Shown here piece by piece: positions 6,847 through 11,496 of a DNA stretch of 11,496 nt (the first letter of the stretch is position 1; each line of letters starts with the position of its first letter). The position numbers and the translations under genes were made by a program. The notes beneath the pieces are model-generated. The model was given only the letters and a program-made list of their open reading frames with translations. It was not told the DNA's origin and ran no database searches. The stretch is from Methanobacteriota archaeon (GTDB taxonomy: Archaea; Halobacteriota; Methanocellia; Methanocellales; Methanocellaceae). The DNA lies in the NCBI GenBank assembly GCA_023436075.1, contig JAEZKS010000023.1:1-11496 (forward strand), in the 5' to 3' direction.

Positions 6847-7034
6847 TATACTTTCTTCTTCAGCAATACGCTGACGTTAGTTTCATTCGCTGTGACACGC
6901 GGGTCGACGCTCAGGCTGCAGACTTCCCAGCCGTCCTTGCCCAGTTCGTTCAGCGCGGCCAGGATCTGGTCGTGCCGGGGCTTCTTCTTGTCCTTGAACT
7001 CGATTTTCTCGATACGGTATTCGAACTGTCGCAT
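6846..7034 (-). CDS. DUF4177-type small protein
   Basis: The 62-residue product opens with MRQFEYRIEKIEFKDKKKP, then has LAALNELGKDGWEVCSLSV (28-46) and ends in a strand, TNVSVLLKKKV. The opening Y-strand, the LNELGxDGWEV motif and the closing lysine-rich strand are the pattern of DUF4177, a small family with a predicted alpha/beta fold and no established biochemical role. The ATG at 7034 has AGAGGT 6 nt upstream on the minus strand, supporting the start. The stop codon overlaps the shared hairpin terminator. It is divergent from the HD-domain gene at 7255, so it appears to be a single-gene unit. Confidence 0.72.
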   Translation of the reverse strand: MRQFEYRIEKIEFKDKKKPRHDQILAALNELGKDGWEVCSLSVDPRVTANETNVSVLLKKKV

Positions 7035-7067
7035 GGTAAAACCTCTGAGAGCTTTAGTAGCAATGGT

Positions 7068-7083
7068 TAAAGATATAATTCTA
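7068..7083 (-). promoter_or_regulatory. TATA-like promoter of the DUF4177-type gene
   Basis: On the minus strand GAATTATATCTT (7070-7081) lies about 40 nt before ATG 7034, leaving a short leader with the AGAGGT ribosome binding site. A second AT-rich element, CTATATAGG, lies about 10 nt further upstream. Confidence 0.4.
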
Positions 7084-7187
7084 TCCTATATAGCGGAATT
7101 GATAAAAATTACCGTAACAAATGCAGCTTTCCGACTGCCGGTGACAGATTTGACGCAGGTATGCCTATGTATTGAGCGCCTGTCATT

Positions 7188-7210
7188 TTTCTATATATCT
7201 ATATATTGTT
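7188..7210 (+). promoter_or_regulatory. TATA-like promoter of the HD-domain gene
   Basis: CTATATATCTATATATTG (7191-7208) lies about 50-60 nt before ATG 7255, the same spacing seen before the genes at 6409 and 8305. It sits in the 220-nt divergent gap between the minus-strand gene ending its 5' side at 7034 and this gene. Confidence 0.45.
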
Positions 7211-7254
7211 TACACTGATTACGTATTTACGCGACGCAATCTCGCTATCCATAT

Positions 7255-8115
7255 ATGACGAGCGAGATAATGGAGAATGCGAAGCCGAACAACTGGGACT
7301 TCGTAGAAGAATATTCTTATGCAGAGCCGCCGGAGACGGGCGAGCCGCCCTTCGAGATGCCGACCGGCGATAACCAGATGCTGGGGCTGATCAAGGCCCG
7401 CATCGAGAAGAATGCAGAGCTACACGCTCTCTGGCGCTGCTCGAACGTTATAGCGATCACGCGGCTGGGATACTCGGACCACGGGCAGCGACACATGGAG
7501 ATCGTTGCCAACAACGCGCTGAAGATGCTGCGACTGCTAGGCGAGGCCGGAGTGAAGCCCTCCTGCATGAGGGACTATGGCCTGTCCTATGACGAGGCGG
7601 AAGTCATCCTGTTCCTGGCTGCCTGTCTGCACGATATCGGGCATGCGATCCACCGGGACAGCCATGCGGAGCACAGCATCTGCCTCGCGACGCCGCTGCT
7701 TGGCAAAGTTCTCGCCGGCGTCTACTCGCAGGAAAAGGCGACCATCATCACCTCCGAGGTCCTGCACTGCATAGCATCCCACCACCCGCCGGTGAAGCCG
7801 CTGACCGTCGAGGCCGGAGTCCTGCGGGTAAGCGACGCGCTGGACATGGCTCACGGCAGGACAAGGCTCTGGGACGATGCCAGCCAGCGCAGCCGGATAC
7901 ACGCCGTATCAGCCAAGGCGATCGAGTCCGTTGAGGTCGATAAAGGCAGCGTCAGGCCTGTGCTGATCAGGATCACTATGTCAGGCTCCGCTGGCGTCTT
8001 TCAGGTCGATGAGCTTCTACGGCCCAAGCTGACCGGCTCTGGCATCGAGAATTACGTCCGCATCGAGGCCCGTGTAGAGTGCGAGAAACAGATCATCGAC
8101 GACTTTGTCTTGTAG
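7255..8115 (+). CDS. HD-superfamily metal-dependent phosphohydrolase
   Basis: The 286-residue soluble protein carries an HD domain at about 60-205. Likely metal ligands are H76 in YSDHGQRHM, H126-D127 in ACLHDIGHAIH, H171/H176/H177 in LHCIASHHPP, and D194 in RVSDALDMAHG. This matches archaeal HD hydrolases of the COG3294 type, which cleave phosphoester bonds with bound divalent metals. The natural substrate is not known; a nucleotide or cyclic nucleotide is plausible from the superfamily. Residues 1-45 are acidic and Pro/Glu-rich and probably flexible. The C-terminal 80 residues look like a separate alpha/beta domain. ATG 7255 has no clear ribosome binding site; ATG 7270 would remove five residues. 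The gene stands alone with its own promoter and a hairpin terminator. Confidence 0.87.
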   Translation: MTSEIMENAKPNNWDFVEEYSYAEPPETGEPPFEMPTGDNQMLGLIKARIEKNAELHALWRCSNVIAITRLGYSDHGQRHMEIVANNALKMLRLLGEAGVKPSCMRDYGLSYDEAEVILFLAACLHDIGHAIHRDSHAEHSICLATPLLGKVLAGVYSQEKATIITSEVLHCIASHHPPVKPLTVEAGVLRVSDALDMAHGRTRLWDDASQRSRIHAVSAKAIESVEVDKGSVRPVLIRITMSGSAGVFQVDELLRPKLTGSGIENYVRIEARVECEKQIIDDFVL

Positions 8116-8166
8116 GCTCGCATGACGAACAGGCGAGCGACAACGACACGATAGTCACCGATAGCA

Positions 8167-8194
8167 GGAAGGGCCTGACCCTTCCCGAAGTTTT
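8167..8194 (+). terminator. Hairpin terminator after the HD-domain gene
   Basis: GGAAGGG (8167-8173) pairs perfectly with CCCTTCC (8179-8185) around CCTGA, and CGAAGTTTTAG follows, giving a short T-run. It lies 51 nt after the stop at 8115. Confidence 0.6.
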
Positions 8195-8209
8195 AGTCTC
8201 TAAGCCAGT

Positions 8210-8254
8210 AAAGTATATAATGAAAAAACATTATAATATATGAAGTTATAAATC
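8210..8254 (+). promoter_or_regulatory. Promoter region of the HTH-CBS regulator gene
   Basis: Three TATA-like elements lie in a row: AAGTATATAATG (8211-8222), ATTATAATATATG (8230-8242) and GTTATAAAT (8245-8253). The last lies about 55 nt before ATG 8305. Which one is used cannot be told from sequence. Confidence 0.45.
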
Positions 8255-8304
8255 GGAAATTCTTATTGCATCTACGTCAACCAGAGCGAGAGTGAAAAGG
8301 TAGA

Positions 8305-9180
8305 ATGGTAGAACTGACTGTTATCCAGAGAGAAATCTTATCGGCGCTCATCAGCATTTTCCGCGAGAAGGGCCGGGCGATCAAAGGCGAGGAGATCTCG
8401 GAGCGGATCGACCGGAACCCGGGCACCGTGAGGAACCAGATGCAGTCGCTGAAGGCGCTGGGGCTGGTCGAAGGCGTCCCGGGCCCCAAGGGAGGCTACA
8501 AGGCTACGAGCGAAGCCTATCAGGCGCTGAACCTTACGCATATGGATCACGAGGCAGAGGTCCCGATCTTCAGAAATGGCGACCGCGTCCCGAACACGAA
8601 CGTCGCCGAGATCGACCTGAACACGGTCCGTCACCCGGACATGTGCCGGGCCAGCATCAAGATCCTGGGCGACATTCGCAACTTCAACGTGGGCGACACC
8701 ATCCAGGTGGGCCCGACGCCGGTGAACAAGCTCATCGTCCGGGGCGAAGTAGTCGGCCGGGATGACATCAGCGGCATCCTGCTGCTCAGCATCACTGAGA
8801 TGATCTCGATCCCCAAGAAGCCCGTACGGGACTACATCAACCACCGGCTCATCACCATACCGTCGTCTGCCACAGTCGAGAACGCGCTGAGCACGCTGTC
8901 CAGGAACGACATCCACGGCGCCCCCGTCGAGGAGGACGGAAAGGTCGTCGGCATGCTCACCTACACGGACATCGGCAGAGCCCTGACGAACAACAGCCAC
9001 GGCAAGGTCTCAGACCACATGACGCGCAACGTGATCTCGATCGAAAGCTCCCGGCCCATGTACGAGGCCGTGGCGCTGATGAACAGAAGCAATGTCGGAA
9101 GACTGCTGGTAACGGAAGATGGCAAGCCGAAGGGCATGATCACCCGGGTGGACGTGATCAGCAGACTGACGACGTATTAG
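8305..9180 (+). CDS. Transcriptional regulator: winged HTH plus CBS-domain pair (COG2524-like)
   Basis: The 291-residue protein has a winged helix-turn-helix at about 1-75 (TVIQREILSAL, then GEEISERIDRNPGTVRNQMQ as recognition helix, and the wing GVPGPKGGYKAT). A beta-rich middle domain spans about 80-168. Two CBS motifs follow, at about 173-228 (ITIPSSATVENAL...GMLTYTDI) and 235-288 (VISIESSRPMYEA...GMITRVDVISRL). A CBS pair usually binds adenosine nucleotides or related ligands, so the protein probably couples cellular energy or ligand state to DNA binding; target genes are unknown. Starting at ATG 8305 fits AAGGTAG just upstream. Codon use is more GC-rich and regular than in the pilus genes, as expected for a well-expressed core gene. 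A T-rich tract follows the stop. Confidence 0.88.
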   Translation: MVELTVIQREILSALISIFREKGRAIKGEEISERIDRNPGTVRNQMQSLKALGLVEGVPGPKGGYKATSEAYQALNLTHMDHEAEVPIFRNGDRVPNTNVAEIDLNTVRHPDMCRASIKILGDIRNFNVGDTIQVGPTPVNKLIVRGEVVGRDDISGILLLSITEMISIPKKPVRDYINHRLITIPSSATVENALSTLSRNDIHGAPVEEDGKVVGMLTYTDIGRALTNNSHGKVSDHMTRNVISIESSRPMYEAVALMNRSNVGRLLVTEDGKPKGMITRVDVISRLTTY

Positions 9181-9201
9181 TTAGTTCTTTTCTCTTTCTT
9201 C
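9181..9201 (+). terminator. Pyrimidine-rich termination tract
   Basis: TTAGTTCTTTTCTCTTTCTT directly follows the TAG stop of the regulator gene. Archaeal RNA polymerase often terminates at such U-rich tracts without a hairpin. Confidence 0.4.
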
Positions 9202-9567
9202 AAAAACTGCACATATACGCAAGACCTGAACAGGCACCTGCACAAGGGCTCCAGCCAAGCACGCCAAGTGAATTCAAACACGCCAAGAACTTTTACAGCG
9301 CGCCAAGCGCGCCAAGGGGCCAAGAACGCCAAGGGCAATTAAATAAAAATGTTCCCGCATATGCCTTTTGTTAAAAAGTCTTGGCGTGCTTGGCTCCTTG
9401 GCGGTCTTGGCGGGCTGTAAACGTTCTTGACGTGCTTCGTCCTCTTGACATGATGAGCGGCGCACGTACTACGCATAGCTTGAACAATGACAAACGACCA
9501 GGCCCCGGCCACGCGCGCACGCGAAAAAGGTCGAGAGCTTCGTGCGTTACGGCTCCCATGTCAACGC
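9202..9567. other. Intergenic region between convergent genes, mostly repeat
   Basis: This stretch lies between the 3' ends of the regulator gene and the glycerol-1-phosphate dehydrogenase gene. About 9254-9439 is filled by the GCCAAG repeat block; 9440-9567 has no recognisable gene, only a GC-rich segment (GGCCCCGGCCACGCGCGC at about 9502). On the minus strand, downstream of the dehydrogenase stop, a weak GAGC/GCTC stem followed by TTTTTCGC (about 9520-9560) might end that transcript. Confidence 0.5.
9254..9439. repeat. GCCAAG-unit repeats forming a 60-bp imperfect inverted repeat
   Basis: The left part holds seven GCCAAG units (9254, 9263, 9282, 9302, 9311, 9319 and 9328). The right part holds four CTTGGC units (9380, 9389, 9397, 9406) plus the degenerate CTTGAC at 9425. 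Aligning 9274-9333 with the reverse complement of 9380-9439 gives 50 identities in 60 positions without gaps, with a 46-nt AT-rich loop (9334-9379). Spacing between units is mainly 8-10 nt. The block lies in a non-coding gap between convergent genes. Either strand, when transcribed, would fold into a long hairpin. It may be a dispersed repeat or MITE-like element, but no flanking direct repeats were identified. Confidence 0.85.
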
Positions 9568-10650
9568 TTATTTAATAACGCCAGTCGCCCGTGCCACATT
9601 CAGCGCAGCATCATACGATATGCCAGTGTCCCCTAAAATAGTATACCTTTCCGGGCGAATCGTATGGGCTTCCGTCAGCGCCTGGATGATGTACTTGTCC
9701 TCGATACCCAGGCCTTTCGCGTCTACCGGCGCACCAATCGTTACCAGTGCATTACGAATGCTCTGCCAGTCACCGCCGTGCAGGTACATCATCATGATCG
9801 TTCCCACGCCGCATTGCTCGCCATGCAGCGCGGGTTTAGGTGCAATGCGATCTAAAATGTGCGAGAACTTATGCTCACTGCCACTGGCAGGAGCGGAGGA
9901 ACCGGCGATGCTCATGGCCACGGACGATGATACCAGCGCTTTGACCACCTGCCGGACCGAGTCCTCCAGTCCGGGCCGGATCTCGTGCGCCGAGTCCATG
10001 ATGATCTGCGCGGTCATCAGTGACAGAGCAGCGGCGTACTCGGAGATGTACACGTTCCTGAGGCGTGACGCCAGCCGCCAGTCCAGCACGGCCGTATAGT
10101 TGGAGATCACGTCGCCACAGCCCGCGGCCAGCAGCCGGTAGGGTGACCGGGCGATGATCTCGGTGTCGGCGATCACGCACAGCGGGGCCTCGGCCTGGAC
10201 GGAGACGGTCTCACCCTTATGCTTGATCGACGAGCGTGACGAAGCGATGCCGTCGTGAGAGGCCGCGGTGGGCACGCTGACGAAGAACATGTCCTGCTGC
10301 GTAGAGGCCAGCTTTGCGATGTCGATAGCCTTGCCGCCGCCCACGCCCAGCATAAAGTCGGCCTTCATGTCGATGGCCATAGCCTTTGCCTTCTCCACGT
10401 TGGCCATTGAGGCGTCTTCGACGATCAGGAATGATGCATCGTAGCCACTGGCCCGAAGGCTGTCGGCCACGGCGTCACCGGCGATCTTCTTCGTAGTCTT
10501 CCCCGTGACTATGAGCGCATTACCCTTGAGACGCATGCTCTTGCACAGGCTGCCCACGCTGCGGATGGCGCCAGGCCCCGCGATTACGTTGCGCGGCAAC
10601 TGCATCCATTTCTCGCTGTGCTTTGGTACGTTGATGTCCGAATCGCCCAT
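9568..10650 (-). CDS. egsA: sn-glycerol-1-phosphate dehydrogenase [NAD(P)+]
   Basis: The enzyme reduces dihydroxyacetone phosphate to sn-glycerol 1-phosphate with NAD(P)H, the first committed step of archaeal membrane lipid synthesis, in the cytoplasm. The 360-residue length is normal for the family. Visible motifs are the nucleotide-binding GVGGGKAIDIAKLAS (102-116), the substrate-site SVPTAASHDGIASSRSS (125-141), GCGDVISNYTAVLDW (177-191), SGSEHKFSHIL (256-266) and ALHGEQCGVG (274-283). By family comparison D180, H260 and H276 should bind the catalytic zinc. ATG 10650 is preceded on the minus strand by GAGAGGGTG 5 nt away, supporting this start. The gene stands alone: its own TATA-like box lies about 45 nt upstream and its 3' end faces the repeat block. 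Bacterial AraM is a homologue, but the archaeal context makes EgsA the natural reading. Confidence 0.95.
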   Translation of the reverse strand: MGDSDINVPKHSEKWMQLPRNVIAGPGAIRSVGSLCKSMRLKGNALIVTGKTTKKIAGDAVADSLRASGYDASFLIVEDASMANVEKAKAMAIDMKADFMLGVGGGKAIDIAKLASTQQDMFFVSVPTAASHDGIASSRSSIKHKGETVSVQAEAPLCVIADTEIIARSPYRLLAAGCGDVISNYTAVLDWRLASRLRNVYISEYAAALSLMTAQIIMDSAHEIRPGLEDSVRQVVKALVSSSVAMSIAGSSAPASGSEHKFSHILDRIAPKPALHGEQCGVGTIMMMYLHGGDWQSIRNALVTIGAPVDAKGLGIEDKYIIQALTEAHTIRPERYTILGDTGISYDAALNVARATGVIK

Positions 10651-10692
10651 GCTAGCACCCTCTCAGGAACACCTGTTCTTTGACATTATACC

Positions 10693-10707
10693 CGATATTA
10701 TAAAGTA
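10693..10707 (-). promoter_or_regulatory. TATA-like promoter of egsA
   Basis: On the minus strand CTTTATAATAT (10695-10705) lies about 45 nt before ATG 10650, implying a leader of about 20 nt that contains the GAGAGGGTG ribosome binding site (10656-10664). Confidence 0.5.
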
Positions 10708-10729
10708 ATAGCGGAGAACGAGAGAAAAA

Positions 10730-10749
10730 CCCGTCCCTTCAGGGCTGGG
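10730..10749 (+). mobile_element. IS200/IS605-type terminal hairpin (putative left end or relic end)
   Basis: CCCGTCCC (10730-10737), loop TTCA, GGGCTGGG (10742-10749) form a stem with six G-C pairs, one G-T pair and one mismatch, followed by ATGAATCG. Short hairpins of the form CCCxTCCCTTCAGGG...GGGATGAA are familiar at the ends of IS605-family elements, where they mark the DNA strand for the HUH transposase TnpA. It lies 86 nt before the TnpB start. By position it should be the left end, although this sequence form is more familiar at right ends, so a relic of another copy is also possible. Confidence 0.5.
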
Positions 10750-10835
10750 ATGAATCGAATCTCACATTACTTTCGGCGTACTTTAACATCAGGTATATCC
10801 GGTGATGGGCCTTAAATAGTTGGTGGAGACGTAGG

Positions 10836-11496
10836 ATGCTATCCCACAAATACCTGCTCAACCCTGATGGGGAAACAGCGGAGAAGTTAACGGCGAGCAT
10901 CGACGCCTTCCGGTACGTGTACAATCACACGTTAGAACGGCTAAATGAGGCTAAAAAGATGGGAGTAAAGCTGTCCGAGGTGGATTTGATCAACGAGTTG
11001 CCCACGTTGAAGAAGGAGCACCCCCTCCTCGCTGTGCCGTACAGTCACGCGTTGCAAACCGTAGTACGCCAGCTATTCGCTAACATACGTGCGTTAGCGG
11101 CGCTTAAAAAGAAGGGTTACAAAGTGGGCAGACTCAGGTTCAAGAACGCCGACAGGTATAAGAGCTTCCGGTACAACTCTCAAGGCTACAAGGTCAACGC
11201 GGAGAGGCAAACTGTTTGGTTTGCCAAGATTGGCGAAATTCCATTCCGTATGCACAGGCCGCTCCCACCAGGAGAGATTGTGGGAGTCATTATCAAGCGA
11301 AGCACAGGAAAGTTGTATGTCAGCTTTCACGTAGAAACTCAAGCAGTTCCGCTGGACTCGACCGGGAAAACGGTTGGCATTGACCTTGGCTTGAAAAGCT
11401 ACGCTGTGGACACGGACGGCCACAGGTTCGAGAACCCGCGCTACCTTAGGAAAAGCGAGGTGCGAGTCAAGAAGTTGCAGCGTAGCCTGTCGCGGA
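10836..11496 (+). CDS. tnpB: IS200/IS605-family TnpB (OrfB) RNA-guided nuclease, 3' partial
   Basis: An open frame from ATG 10836 runs off the window end with 220 residues visible. GGAG (10825-10828) lies 7 nt upstream and supports the start. The N-terminal region (SIDAFRYVYNHTLERLNEAKK, about 22-42) is the helix that opens TnpB/OrfB proteins. The middle has the typical RNA/DNA-contact features (SHALQTVVRQLFANIRAL, KKKGYKVGRLRFKNADRYKSF), and GIDLGLKSYAVDTDG near 181-195 is the first RuvC motif with catalytic D183. The RuvC-II/III motifs and the zinc-finger region lie beyond the window. TnpB is an RNA-guided nuclease that cuts the excised donor site, helping the element to persist. The guide RNA normally comes from the 3' end of the gene and is therefore not visible. 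No tnpA is seen upstream; egsA is there instead, so this may be an IS1341-type (tnpB-only) element. Confidence 0.9.
   Translation, partial: MLSHKYLLNPDGETAEKLTASIDAFRYVYNHTLERLNEAKKMGVKLSEVDLINELPTLKKEHPLLAVPYSHALQTVVRQLFANIRALAALKKKGYKVGRLRFKNADRYKSFRYNSQGYKVNAERQTVWFAKIGEIPFRMHRPLPPGEIVGVIIKRSTGKLYVSFHVETQAVPLDSTGKTVGIDLGLKSYAVDTDGHRFENPRYLRKSEVRVKKLQRSLSR

Noticed and set aside
7255..8115. HD-domain protein as part of a nucleotide-signalling defence system
   Set aside because: There is no cyclase, effector or other defence gene beside it; the neighbours are single housekeeping or unknown genes, so an ordinary HD phosphohydrolase is the simpler reading.
8338..9000. Long minus-strand frame of 220 codons opposite the HTH-CBS gene
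   Set aside because: It is an antisense shadow of a GC-rich coding region; the plus-strand frame has clear HTH and CBS motifs, while this one is Arg/Asp/Val-rich low-complexity with no domain pattern.
9254..9439. CRISPR array
   Set aside because: The units are only 6-8 nt with 2-13 nt between them and switch orientation in the middle; there are no 28-37 nt repeats with unique spacers and no cas genes.
9274..9465. Minus-strand open frame of 63 codons over the repeat block
   Set aside because: It is read through the GCCAAG/CTTGGC repeats, has no ribosome binding site, and its sequence is fixed by the repeat rather than by coding constraint.

Overview
The window is archaeal, most likely a methanogenic euryarchaeote of the Methanocella/Methanosarcina type; the genus-level guess is inference. 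The firm evidence is a glycerol-1-phosphate dehydrogenase (the enzyme that sets archaeal lipid stereochemistry), an archaellin/pilin-like class III signal sequence, a FlaI/TadA-type secretion ATPase followed by platform proteins, TATA-like promoters about 45-60 nt before starts, and a COG2524-type HTH-CBS regulator.

Positions 1-6058 look like a type IV pilus-like (Tad/Epd-like) surface-structure locus. It begins inside a secretion ATPase gene (1-843, 5' end missing). Two separate T2SSF-type platform proteins follow (853-1704 and 1701-3062), the second overlapping the first by 4 nt and carrying an extra Ig-like C-terminal domain predicted to lie outside the cell. A convergent gene (3140-3745, minus) encodes a small RecA/KaiC-like protein whose P-loop is degenerate. 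Divergent from it is a 555-residue pilin-like protein with a class III signal anchor and PKD/Ig-like repeats (3840-5507). This is translationally coupled to a four-TM protein (5540-6058) that shares sparse motifs with DUF5658. In outline: the ATPase powers assembly, the two platform proteins form the membrane base, the large pilin-like protein is the exported surface subunit or adhesin, and the RecA-like and four-TM proteins are candidate accessory parts.

Positions 6059-9567 hold small, independently transcribed genes: a second DUF5658-like membrane protein (6409-6813), a convergent DUF4177-type protein (6846-7034, minus) sharing a hairpin terminator with it, an HD-domain phosphohydrolase (7255-8115), and a winged-HTH plus CBS-pair regulator (8305-9180). 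After these comes a non-coding block built of GCCAAG units arranged as a 60-bp imperfect inverted repeat (9274-9439).

Positions 9568-10650 (minus) encode glycerol-1-phosphate dehydrogenase, with its own promoter. Directly upstream lies a hairpin (10730-10749) of the type seen at IS200/IS605 ends. It is followed by a TnpB/OrfB-family gene (10836 onward) that runs off the end of the window, so its catalytic core and any guide RNA at the 3' end are not visible.

The best candidate for something under-described is the pilus-like locus: split platform proteins, one with an external Ig-like tail, a P-loop-degenerate RecA-like partner, and a pilin/PKD protein coupled to a DUF5658-like membrane protein.
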